Assembly (NCBI RefSeq): GCF_036227325.1
Contig: NZ_CP109467.1
Span: forward strand, 806,001 to 870,000
From: Streptomyces sp. NBC_01465
Lineage (GTDB): Bacteria; Actinomycetota; Actinomycetes; Streptomycetales; Streptomycetaceae
Direction: 5' to 3'
Length of the DNA: 64,000 bases
The notes beneath the pieces are model-generated. The model made no database searches. It was not told the DNA's origin and saw only the letters and a program-made list of their open reading frames with translations. This document shows, in pieces, positions 50,962 through 58,650 of the stretch; position 1 is the first letter of the stretch; each line of letters opens with the position of its first letter. A program made the translations under genes and the position numbers.

Positions 50962-51894
50962 ATGACGACCGCACTCGGTCTCGGACTCCCCCAGATGAAG
51001 CAGTACGCCCTCGGACGCGACGTCCCGCTCGTCGCACGCGCCGCGGAGGAGACCGGTTACGAGTCCCTGTGGGTCTTCGAGCGCATCCTCTTCCCCGAAC
51101 CACCGACCCAGGGTCTGTACGGGATCCCGGGCCTGCCCTGGCCCGAGCAGTACCGCTCGGTCGCCGACCCCCTGGTGACCCTGACGCTGGCCGCCGCCGC
51201 GAGCGAGCGGGCCCGGCTGGGCACGAGCGTCCTGGTGGCCCCGCTCCACCTGCCCTTCCAGCTGGCCAGGTCCCTGGCCTCGCTGGACGCGGCGAGCGGC
51301 GGACGGGTCGTGGCGGGCCTCGGCACGGGCTGGTCGCTCGACGAGTACGCGGCCGCGTCCGTGGCACCGTTCGCGCGGCGGGGCGCGGTGCTGGACGAGC
51401 TGCTCGACGTGTGCGCGGCGGTGTGGGGTCCGGACCCGGTCGCGTACGAGAGCGAGTTCACCACCATCGCCCCGTCCGTGGTCGGCCCGAAGCCGGCCGG
51501 CCCGATCCCGCTCTACCTCCCGGCGAACAGCCCGAAGGCGACCAGGCGTCTGGTGGACCGTGCGGACGGCTGGATGCCGGCGGCGATGGGGGCCGCCCAG
51601 CTCACGGAGGCCTGGCAGAAACTCCAGGAGGTGGCGGAGGAGCGCGGCCGGGAGCGCCCGGTGGCGGTGACGGTGCGGGTGAACGCGTCGTACAGCGCGA
51701 AGCCGTACGAGGGCGACGACCGGCGCCCCTTCCAGGGCAGTGTGGCGCAGATCGTGGAGGACCTGGCGGCGCACGCGGCGACGGGGATCGCGGACGAGTT
51801 CCTGCTGGACCTGCAGGGGACGATGCGGGACGCGAAGGAACTGGTGGACGTGGCGGCCGAGGTGTACGGGGCTGCGCGGGCGGCCGGGGTGTGA
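50962..51894 (+). CDS. LLM-class F420-dependent oxidoreductase
   Basis: This 310-residue TIM-barrel oxidoreductase of the luciferase-like monooxygenase superfamily probably uses coenzyme F420. Markers: GLGLPQMKQYALGRDVPLVA, AEETGYESLWVFERI, LGTSVLVAPLHLPFQLARSL, GLGTGWSLDEYAA, and the C-terminal substrate/cofactor region. The substrate is unknown. The ATG is preceded by AAGGAGA 13-15 bases upstream. It converges on the amine oxidase gene, separated by a terminator hairpin. Confidence 0.92.
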   Translation: MTTALGLGLPQMKQYALGRDVPLVARAAEETGYESLWVFERILFPEPPTQGLYGIPGLPWPEQYRSVADPLVTLTLAAAASERARLGTSVLVAPLHLPFQLARSLASLDAASGGRVVAGLGTGWSLDEYAAASVAPFARRGAVLDELLDVCAAVWGPDPVAYESEFTTIAPSVVGPKPAGPIPLYLPANSPKATRRLVDRADGWMPAAMGAAQLTEAWQKLQEVAEERGRERPVAVTVRVNASYSAKPYEGDDRRPFQGSVAQIVEDLAAHAATGIADEFLLDLQGTMRDAKELVDVAAEVYGAARAAGV

Positions 51895-51899
51895 CCCGA

Positions 51900-51925
51900 G
51901 GGGGCCGGGTCCGAGCCCGGCCCCC
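51900..51925. terminator. Bidirectional terminator between the LLM and amine oxidase genes
   Basis: A perfect 10-base-pair inverted repeat (51900-51909 and 51916-51925) with a six-base loop lies in the 39-base gap between convergent stops. Confidence 0.8.
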
Positions 51926-51933
51926 CTCCACGC

Positions 51934-53631
51934 TCAGTCCTCCGGGAGCTCCACCGGGGCGATCTCGTCGTAGAGGTCGCCCGGGCCCGGGTTCGACGCG
52001 TCCGTCGTGCCCGCGAAGTGGTTCATGACCCCCCACACCGCGTTGAGCGCGGTCTGCACCGCGCCCTCCGCCCATCCCGCCGTCCAGGAGATGTCGTCCC
52101 CGGCGAGGAAGATCCCCCGCTTGTCCTCCGGCAGCCGGTCCTGCATGAAGTGCGTGAACAGGCGCCGCTGGTAGCGGTAGTGACCCGGCAGGTTCGCCTT
52201 GAACGCGCCCATGAAATAGGGCTCGTTCTCCCAGGACACCGTGACCGGGTTGCCGATGATGTGCTTCCTGATGTCGACCTTGGGATAGATCTCCCCGAGC
52301 GACTTCAGCATGACCTCCATCCGCTCGTTCGCGGACAGCGGCAGCCACTTCAGGCTGTCGTCGCACCAGGTGTACGAGAGGCAGATCGTGGCCGGCTTGT
52401 CCGGACCGTCGTCCAGCAGATACGTGCCACGCGTCATCCGGTCCGTCAGCGTCATCGACATGACGTCCCGGCCCGTGACCTCGTCCTTGTCCAGCCAGAA
52501 CGGCCGGTCCACCGGCACGAACAGCTTGGAGGACTCCATGTAGTGGGTCCGCTCCATCGCCGTCCAGTGGTCGATGGGGAAGAGCGAGTCGTCGCACGCG
52601 ATCTTCGACAGCAGCATCCACGACTGCGCGGTGAACACGGCCGCCTGGTACGTACGGATGTCCCCTGTCGCATCGGTGACGGTGATCCGATTCCCCGCCG
52701 TACGGTGCAGCCGCGTCACCGCCGGCTTCGGCTCGCGCCCCTCGTGCAGCGAGGCGAGCGACGTGCCCTGCGCCCAGTGCACGGTCTTCTCCGGCTCGCG
52801 CTCCCACAGGCGCAGCGGCAGCTGCTGCGAGCCGCCCACGATGCCGCAGTGGTGGTCGTCGGCCTCGGTGTAGACGACGCGCAGGATCTCCAGAATGGAG
52901 TTGGGGAAGTCGGTGTCCCAGCCGCCCGTGCCGAAGCCGACCTGCCCGAAGATCTCACGGTGCCGGAAGGACTTGAAGGACTCCGAGTCGCAGAGGAAGC
53001 CGTAGAAGGTCTGGTTGTCGAGCTTCTCGACCAGCCGCGACCAGAGCTCGCGGATGCGCGGGACGTCGCGCTCGCGCAGCGCCCGGTTCATGTCGGTGAA
53101 GTCGGCGCCCTCCTCCAGACAGGCGTTCCAGGCGTGCATGACATCGCGGTAGACCTGCGGAAGGTCGTCGACCGAAGTGGCGTAGTGGGACTCGCCCTTG
53201 AGGTCGACGACGGTCGAGGGGGTCACCGGCGAGAGCGGGTTGGGGAACGGCTTGGTCTCCAGGCCGACCAGGTCGATGTAGTGCTGCAGCGCCGTCGAGG
53301 ACGGCGGGAAGCGCATCGCGCCCATCTCGGCGGTGAGATCGGGGTCGCACCCGTCGAAGCCGACGGTCCGCAGCCGTCCGCCGATCCGGTCCGCCTCGTA
53401 GACGACGGGCTTGAGGCCCATCTTCATCAGCTCGTACGCGGTGATGATGCCGGAGAGCCCGCCACCGATGACGGCGACCTCGGTGCCGTGCTCGGTCGCG
53501 GGTATCTGGCCGAGCCCGGCCGGGTGGGCGAGGAAGTCGTCGTACGCGTACGGGAAGTCCGGGCCGAACATGGTGATCGGCGGCTGCGCGTCGTCGTGCT
53601 GGACGGCAGTGGTGGGCACCGTGGACGTCAT
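51934..53631 (-). CDS. FAD-dependent amine oxidase, aromatic amino acid oxidase-like
   Basis: This 565-residue flavoenzyme has the dinucleotide motif VAVIGGGLSGIITAYELMKM (residues 52-71), EADRIGGRLRT, the MGAMRFPPS substrate-loop seen in L-amino-acid oxidases and tryptophan/phenylalanine 2-monooxygenases, and a C-terminal FAD-binding DDISWTAGWAEGAVQTALNA. Enzymes of this branch deaminate or oxidatively decarboxylate aromatic amino acids, some to amides. The amidase gene immediately upstream in the same operon makes an amino acid to amide to acid route plausible. It is 57 bases downstream of that gene. Confidence 0.88.
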   Translation of the reverse strand: MTSTVPTTAVQHDDAQPPITMFGPDFPYAYDDFLAHPAGLGQIPATEHGTEVAVIGGGLSGIITAYELMKMGLKPVVYEADRIGGRLRTVGFDGCDPDLTAEMGAMRFPPSSTALQHYIDLVGLETKPFPNPLSPVTPSTVVDLKGESHYATSVDDLPQVYRDVMHAWNACLEEGADFTDMNRALRERDVPRIRELWSRLVEKLDNQTFYGFLCDSESFKSFRHREIFGQVGFGTGGWDTDFPNSILEILRVVYTEADDHHCGIVGGSQQLPLRLWEREPEKTVHWAQGTSLASLHEGREPKPAVTRLHRTAGNRITVTDATGDIRTYQAAVFTAQSWMLLSKIACDDSLFPIDHWTAMERTHYMESSKLFVPVDRPFWLDKDEVTGRDVMSMTLTDRMTRGTYLLDDGPDKPATICLSYTWCDDSLKWLPLSANERMEVMLKSLGEIYPKVDIRKHIIGNPVTVSWENEPYFMGAFKANLPGHYRYQRRLFTHFMQDRLPEDKRGIFLAGDDISWTAGWAEGAVQTALNAVWGVMNHFAGTTDASNPGPGDLYDEIAPVELPED

Positions 53632-53688
53632 GGGGTACGGACTCCTTGCGCGGAAAACTGAAGGGGGAGGAAGCGGGAGGGGGCGGGC

Positions 53689-54486
53689 TCAGGCCAGGGA
53701 GGAGTACAGGCCCGGCCGCCGGTCGCGCAGGTAGGGATTCTGCGACCTGGAGTCCTGGAGGAAGGCGGGGTCCGCGTCGCCGATGACCAGCTCCTCGCCC
53801 CGGCCCGCGCGGGCGCGCGCCGCTCCGTCGGGGCCGGCCAGACAGCTGAGCCCGACGAACTCGAACTCGCCCTCCTGGCCGGTCCGGTTCACGTACGCGA
53901 TGTACAGCTGGTTCTCGAAGGCGCGCACCGGGACGAGGGACTCGGCGACGAACTGGAAGGGGTGCATCTGGGCGGTGGGGACCAGGAGCAGGTCGGTGCC
54001 GGCGAGGGCGTGGGCCCGGACGTTCTCCGGGAACTCCACGTCGTAGCAGATCAAGATGCCGAGCCGGAGTCCGCCCAACTCGGCCTGGACGACGGTCTGT
54101 TCACCCGGCGTGAACCACTCGCGCTCGAAGCCGCCGAAGAGGTGCGTCTTGCGGTAGCCGAGGAGGGTGTCGCCGTCGGGGCCGATCAGCTGGGCGGCGT
54201 TGTAGACGGCGTCGCCCTCGCGCTCGGGGTAGCCGTAGAGGACCGCGAGGCCGTGGCGTACGGAGATCGCGGCGACGGCCTGCGCGGAGGGCCCGTCGGC
54301 GGGCTCGGCCAGCCGGTGCACGTCGGCGCCGATCGCATACCCGGTCAGGAACATCTCGGGACAGACGAGCAGCCCGGCCCCCGCGGCCGCCGCCCGGCCC
54401 GCCGCGTCGTCCAGGACCGCGAGGTTGTCCTCGACGGCGCCGGGGCGGCCGGAGCTCTGGAGCAGGGCGGTGCGCAGCGGGGGCAT
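53689..54486 (-). CDS. Carbon-nitrogen hydrolase (nitrilase-superfamily amidase)
   Basis: This 265-residue protein starts at ATG 54484-54486 (MPPLRTALLQSS). The Glu-Lys-Cys triad is present: Glu in LLVCPEMFLTGYAIG, Lys in LGYRKTHLFG, and the nucleophile Cys in GILICYDVEFPENVR. The overall pattern points to an omega-amidase or aliphatic/aromatic amidase rather than a nitrile hydrolase, though substrates cannot be told from sequence. It is probably the first gene of an operon with the amine oxidase. The 180-base upstream region carries repeated TTGCGYA motifs. Confidence 0.92.
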   Translation of the reverse strand: MPPLRTALLQSSGRPGAVEDNLAVLDDAAGRAAAAGAGLLVCPEMFLTGYAIGADVHRLAEPADGPSAQAVAAISVRHGLAVLYGYPEREGDAVYNAAQLIGPDGDTLLGYRKTHLFGGFEREWFTPGEQTVVQAELGGLRLGILICYDVEFPENVRAHALAGTDLLLVPTAQMHPFQFVAESLVPVRAFENQLYIAYVNRTGQEGEFEFVGLSCLAGPDGAARARAGRGEELVIGDADPAFLQDSRSQNPYLRDRRPGLYSSLA

Positions 54487-54580
54487 GGCAGACCTCGGCG
54501 GATGCGTACGGGGTGCGTACGGAGATTCGGGGGACGTGACGACGGTACGTTTCGCCACCGAGCCCCTACAAGCCGCGACC

Positions 54581-54641
54581 GTTGCGCACCGACCGTCGAT
54601 CCGTTGCGCAATCGGCGCCCCCGGCGGCGATTCGTTGCGTA
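54581..54641. promoter_or_regulatory. Three TTGCGYA repeats upstream of the amidase gene (candidate Lrp sites)
   Basis: GTTGCGCA occurs at 54581-54588 and 54603-54610, and GTTGCGTA at 54634-54641. The middle copy extends to the perfect palindrome TTGCGCAA (54604-54611). Start-to-start spacings are 22 and 31 bases, near two and three helical turns, so the copies lie on the same face of the DNA, as Lrp octamers require. The Lrp gene at 55236 is the obvious candidate binder. Confidence 0.5.
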
Positions 54642-54666
54642 CGTGACCCCGGTCACCCGCCGCAGG

Positions 54667-55221
54667 TCACTCCAGGGTGCGGATCACCCTCGCCGGGTTG
54701 CCCACGGCCAGCACCCCCGCGGGCAGGTCCTTGGTGACCACGGAGCCCGCCCCGACGACCGTGTTGTCGCCGATGGTCACGCCGGGGCAGACGATGACGC
54801 CGCCCCCGAGCCAGACGTTGTCCCCGAGGGTGACGGGTTCGCTCTTCTCCCAGCCGTCCCGGCGCCGCTCGGCGTCCAGCGGGTGCACGGGGGTCAGCAG
54901 CTGCACGTTGGGGCCGATCTGGCAGTCCGCGCCGATGGTCACGGCTCCGGTGTCCAGGAAGACGGCGTTGAAGTTCACGAACGTGCGGGGGCCGATGCTG
55001 ATCCGGTACCCGAAGTCGCAGTGGAACGGCGGCCTGATGCGGACGTCGTCGCCCACCGCGCCGAGCAACTCCGTGAGGATCTTGGTGCGTTCGGGTCCGG
55101 TCGCCCCTGCCGCGTTGTACGCGTCGAGCAGGCCGGTGCGCCGTACCGTGTCGGCGCCCAGTTCGTCGTCCTGCGGCAGGAACCAGTCGCCCGCCATCAT
55201 CCGCTGCTTGTTCTCGCCCAT
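54667..55221 (-). CDS. Maltose/galactoside O-acetyltransferase family protein
   Basis: This 184-residue left-handed beta-helix hexapeptide transferase acetylates a sugar with acetyl-CoA. The N-terminus MGENKQRMMAGDWFLPQDDEL is the maltose acetyltransferase domain, followed by hexapeptide turns (VTIGADCQIGPNVQLLTP, VTLGDNVWLGGGVIVCPG, VTIGDNTVVGAGSVV) and the catalytic His in LLTPVHPLDAERR. It begins 14 bases after the Lrp stop and is likely cotranscribed with it. Its link to the amidase-oxidase pair is unclear. Confidence 0.93.
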   Translation of the reverse strand: MGENKQRMMAGDWFLPQDDELGADTVRRTGLLDAYNAAGATGPERTKILTELLGAVGDDVRIRPPFHCDFGYRISIGPRTFVNFNAVFLDTGAVTIGADCQIGPNVQLLTPVHPLDAERRRDGWEKSEPVTLGDNVWLGGGVIVCPGVTIGDNTVVGAGSVVTKDLPAGVLAVGNPARVIRTLE

Positions 55222-55235
55222 GAGGCGAGATCCTC

Positions 55236-55691
55236 TCAGGCGGGCGCGCCCGAGGAGAAGCGCCTCAGCAGCGGCGACAGTACGAGGACCGACTTGGTGC
55301 GCTCCACGAAGTGCTCCCCGGCGATGCGCTCCAGTACGCGCTCGAAGTGGCGCATGTCGGAGGCGAAGACCTGGACGATGGCGTCCGCCTCGCCGGTGAC
55401 GGTGGAGGCGGCCACGATCTCCGGGTAGCGCTCGAGACCGCGCTGGATCGCTTCGGGCGAGGTGTTGCTGCGGCAGTAGATCTCGATGAAGCCCTCGGTC
55501 TCCCAGCCCAGCGTGGCGGGGTCCACGCGGACGGTGAAGCCCGTGATGGCGCCCTCCGCCCGCAGCCGGTCCACGCGGCGCTTCACCGCGGGCGCGGAGA
55601 GTCCCACGAGTGCGCCGATGTCCGCGAAGGAGCGGCGGGCGTCTTCGGCGAGGGCGTGGACGATGCGTTCGTCGAGGTCGTTCAGGCGCAC
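55236..55691 (-). CDS. Lrp/AsnC-family transcriptional regulator
   Basis: This 151-residue protein has an N-terminal winged HTH (SFADIGALVGLSAPAVKRRV) and a C-terminal RAM domain (VTGEADAIVQVFASDMRHF) expected to bind an amino acid. The start is GTG 55689-55691 (VRLNDLDERIV). It heads a short operon with the acetyltransferase and lies 750 bases upstream of the amidase promoter. An amino-acid-responsive control of the amidase/oxidase genes fits well. Confidence 0.93.
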   Translation of the reverse strand: MRLNDLDERIVHALAEDARRSFADIGALVGLSAPAVKRRVDRLRAEGAITGFTVRVDPATLGWETEGFIEIYCRSNTSPEAIQRGLERYPEIVAASTVTGEADAIVQVFASDMRHFERVLERIAGEHFVERTKSVLVLSPLLRRFSSGAPA

Positions 55692-55870
55692 TGCGAGGTG
55701 ATCACTTCTCTGCGGGGGCGTTGCGGGAGCGTCGCGTCCCGTACGCGCAGTAGATCAGATCGCGGGGCCGACAGCACCGAGGCGGCCCCAGGCCACTTCA
55801 GCCCCGGATGTTTCAGGGATCAAGTACGGGACACCCGCAACAGTCGGACAGATGAATGCGAGAGGTGCTT

Positions 55871-56755
55871 GTGAGCAGCAGTGAGTCGAGTGTGCGGGAC
55901 CGTCTGGTGGAGGCCCTGCGCGAACAGGAAGAGGCGATCGCCGACCGCTGGGTGCGTCTGCAGCGGGAACAGGCGGTCCTCGGCACGGACATGAGCGAGC
56001 AGGAGCTGCGCGAGGAAGCGGATCTGCTGATCTCCGCGCTGGCCACCGGGCTCTCCGGGGACGTACCGGTGGAGCGTCTCGTCACCTCGCAGAACGATCT
56101 GCGCAGGACGGTCATAGAGCTGTCGCTGCGCCGGGCGCGCGCCGGTGCGACGCCGACCGCCACCTCACTGGCCGTGCTCTCGCTGAAGGAGGCGCTCCTG
56201 GAGGCGGTCCAGCACAAGACCAGGGACGCGGCCGAGCTGTTCTCCGCGGCGATTCTGGTGAACCGGCTTCTGGACGCGGCAGGTGCCCTCTCCTTCGAGA
56301 CGTACGTGGAGGGCCGCGAGGAGATCATCCAGCGGCAGAGCCGCCAGCTGATGGACCTCTCCACCCCTGTCGTACGGCTCTGGCGCCATGTCCTGGCCGT
56401 ACCGCTGATCGGCACCCTCGACACCGCCCGTACCCAGGTGGTGATGGAGAGCCTGCTGCAGGCGATCCAGGACAACGAGGCGCGGATCGCGATCGTCGAC
56501 ATCACCGGCGTACCCGCCGTCGACACGGCCGTGGCGCAGCATCTGATGCACACCGTGAACGCCGTCAGGCTCATGGGCGCCGACTGCGTCATCAGCGGGA
56601 TCCGGCCGCCCATCGCGCAGACCATCGCACAGTTGGGCATCGACTTGTCGACCATCCTCACCAGGGCGACCCTCGCCGACGCCCTGGAAGCCGCGATCCG
56701 GCTCACCGACCGGCCCGCCGTCGGTCTGGACCCGTACCGCAAGGAGGCATCGTGA
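55871..56755 (+). CDS. rsbR: RsbR-type stressosome protein
   Basis: This 294-residue protein has an N-terminal non-heme-globin-like helical domain (about residues 1-160, including ALREQEEAIADRWVRLQ) and a C-terminal STAS domain (about 165-285): VPLIGTLDTARTQVVMESLL, IVDITGVPAVDTAVAQHL and GIRPPIAQTIAQLGIDL. The two threonines in VDT and AQT correspond to the sites phosphorylated by RsbT in B. subtilis RsbR. It is the first gene of the partner-switching cluster. I prefer GTG 55871, which has AGAGG five bases before it; ATG 55856 is an alternative adding five residues. Confidence 0.92.
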   Translation: MSSSESSVRDRLVEALREQEEAIADRWVRLQREQAVLGTDMSEQELREEADLLISALATGLSGDVPVERLVTSQNDLRRTVIELSLRRARAGATPTATSLAVLSLKEALLEAVQHKTRDAAELFSAAILVNRLLDAAGALSFETYVEGREEIIQRQSRQLMDLSTPVVRLWRHVLAVPLIGTLDTARTQVVMESLLQAIQDNEARIAIVDITGVPAVDTAVAQHLMHTVNAVRLMGADCVISGIRPPIAQTIAQLGIDLSTILTRATLADALEAAIRLTDRPAVGLDPYRKEAS

Positions 56756-57162
56756 ACGCCCCGCGCCCTGCGGGTGTTCCGATCCTGCGGCTCGGTGACG
56801 TCCTGGTCACCGGTCTGCTCAATGAGCTCGACGACCAGTCCGCCGTGGCGTTCACCGACGAGCTCACCGAGCGGATCGCCGCCGACGGCGCCCGCGGCGT
56901 GCTCATCGACATCTCCCGGCTGGAGATCATCGATTCCTTCGTGGCCAGGACCCTGATGGAACTGACCACCATGGCGCGGCTGTTGGGCGCCCGGGTGATC
57001 GTCGCGGGGATGCGTCCTCCGGTCGCCATCACCCTGGTCGAGCTGGGCCTCCAGCTGACCGGGGTGGAGACCGCTCTCAACGCGGAGCAGGCCCTGACCG
57101 CGCTCGGCTGGCAGCGGATGCCCCGACCCTCCGCGGAGGCGCCCCATGGCGCTCTCAGGTGA
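56752..57162 (+). CDS. rsbS: RsbS-type STAS antagonist
   Basis: This 136-residue single STAS domain is the RsbS partner of RsbR. The phosphorylatable serine is in RLEIIDSFVARTL (around residue 62). GARVIVAGMRPPVAITLVEL completes the fold. In stressosomes RsbS sequesters RsbT until phosphorylated. The GTG start overlaps the rsbR stop by four bases (GTGA), and the next gene begins before its stop (17-base overlap), so all are translationally coupled. Confidence 0.95.
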   Translation: MNAPRPAGVPILRLGDVLVTGLLNELDDQSAVAFTDELTERIAADGARGVLIDISRLEIIDSFVARTLMELTTMARLLGARVIVAGMRPPVAITLVELGLQLTGVETALNAEQALTALGWQRMPRPSAEAPHGALR

Positions 57163-57625
57163 ACGACTGGCGCCCGGCCGGGAGGAACTGGCCGCCGCGT
57201 CCCGGGCCACGGCCCCGCAGGAGAACGGCGCACAGAGCTACTCGGTGAAGTCCGAGGAGGATCTGCTGACGGTACGTCATGCCGTGCGCGCCGCCACGGT
57301 CGAGGCCGGATTCGGGATCGTCGACCAGACCCGGGTGGTGACCGCCGCCAGTGAACTGGCCCGCAACGCCTACATCCACGGCGGGGGCGGCACCCTGCGC
57401 ATCGAGGTGCTGCACCGGGACGCACGGCGCGGTCTGCGGCTGACCGTGCGCGACGAGGGCCCGGGCATCATCGATCTGGACGCGGCGCTCACCGACGGAT
57501 ACACCACGGGTTCGGGCCTGGGCCACGGGCTCGGCGGCGCCCGCAGGCTGATGCACGAGTTCACCGTCGACTGCGCCTCCGGCAGGGGCACCACGGTGAC
57601 CGCACTGCGCTGGAACACCCGGTGA
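57146..57625 (+). CDS. rsbT: RsbT-type switch kinase
   Basis: This 159-residue GHKL ATPase acts as serine/threonine kinase of RsbR and RsbS. The N-box is VTAASELARNAYIHGGGG, the G1 box VRDEGPGI and the G2 box GLGHGLGGARRLMH. Upon release from the stressosome it activates a downstream PP2C phosphatase in B. subtilis; here the likely target is the PP2C at 58647. The start overlaps rsbS by 17 bases; an unusually long, poorly conserved N-terminus of about 30 residues precedes the domain. Confidence 0.95.
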   Translation: MALSGERLAPGREELAAASRATAPQENGAQSYSVKSEEDLLTVRHAVRAATVEAGFGIVDQTRVVTAASELARNAYIHGGGGTLRIEVLHRDARRGLRLTVRDEGPGIIDLDAALTDGYTTGSGLGHGLGGARRLMHEFTVDCASGRGTTVTALRWNTR

Positions 57626-58650
57626 CGACATCCGCGCCGTCCGTCTCCGTACAGATCCGGATCGACCACTACAGCGCCGTCCACCTCGCGGCGGCGGCCG
57701 CCCGGCGGACGGCGCTGGAGCACGGCCTGCCCGGCGCCCTGCCCGACCGGGCCGCCGTCGTCGCCAGCGAACTGGCGGGCAACCTCGCCAACCACGCCCA
57801 GGACGGCTCGGTGTACATCCAGCCGCTCCCCCTGCACGCCGGCGTCGAGATACTGGCCGTCGACCGCGGTCCCGGAATGGCGGACCCCGAACTGTGTCTG
57901 ACGGACGGTTTCACCACCACCGGCACCATGGGTTCGGGGCTCGGAGCGGTACGCCGGATCGCCACCGAGCTCTCGGTCCGTACGAAGCCGGGCATCGGCA
58001 CCCTGATCTCCGCCCGGCTCACCGCGCCGTCGGCGGGCACCGGGGCGGAGCGCCGCGTCCGGTCCTTCGGCGCGCTCTGTCTGCCCGCCGAGGGCGAGGA
58101 GGAGTGCGGGGACGCCTGGGGTCTCGCCGAGACCGACGGGGACCGCACCGCCGCGGTGATCGACGGTCTGGGCCACGGACCGCCCGCGGCCGAGGCCGCA
58201 CAGGCCGCGCTGCGCGCCTTCCACCGCGACCCGGGCAAACCGCTCGCCAACGTGATGGCCGCGATGAACCGCTCGCTTCGGCGCACCCGCGGGGCCGCGG
58301 TCGGTCTGCTGCGGCAGCGCGACGGCGAGACGGAGTTCTGCTCGGTCGGCAACGTCCGGGCGCATTTCGTCACGCCCGACGGCGTACGCAGCCGGTTCGG
58401 AGGCCAGCCGGGCGTGGTGGGCCTCAACATGCCGCTCCCGCGCACCGAGCGGCTCGCCACGGACCGGGACGCCACCCTGGTCGTCCACTCCGACGGCATC
58501 AACTCCCGCTGGTCGCACGACCCTTCACCGTTCCTGCTGCGGCTGCCGCCCCCGCTCCTGGCAGGCGCACTGGCCCACGGCCACCGGCGCGTCCGCGACG
58601 ACGCGACCGTTCTCGCGCTGGGGCCGACCGTGACGAAGAGAGACCGATGA
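57622..58650 (+). CDS. HATPase-PP2C fusion (RsbX-like feedback phosphatase)
   Basis: This 342-residue protein joins an N-terminal GHKL ATPase (about 5-135; VVASELAGNLANHAQ, AVDRGPGMADPE, GSGLGAVRR) to a C-terminal SpoIIE/RsbX-type PP2C (about 145-338; AVIDGLGHGPPAAEAAQAAL, LVVHSDGINSRW, RDDATVLALG). RsbX dephosphorylates RsbR and RsbS, resetting the stressosome. The fused kinase-like domain means this protein could both modify and demodify a STAS partner. The start GTG 57622 overlaps the rsbT stop (GTGA), and its own stop overlaps the next ATG. Confidence 0.9.
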   Translation: MTTSAPSVSVQIRIDHYSAVHLAAAAARRTALEHGLPGALPDRAAVVASELAGNLANHAQDGSVYIQPLPLHAGVEILAVDRGPGMADPELCLTDGFTTTGTMGSGLGAVRRIATELSVRTKPGIGTLISARLTAPSAGTGAERRVRSFGALCLPAEGEEECGDAWGLAETDGDRTAAVIDGLGHGPPAAEAAQAALRAFHRDPGKPLANVMAAMNRSLRRTRGAAVGLLRQRDGETEFCSVGNVRAHFVTPDGVRSRFGGQPGVVGLNMPLPRTERLATDRDATLVVHSDGINSRWSHDPSPFLLRLPPPLLAGALAHGHRRVRDDATVLALGPTVTKRDR

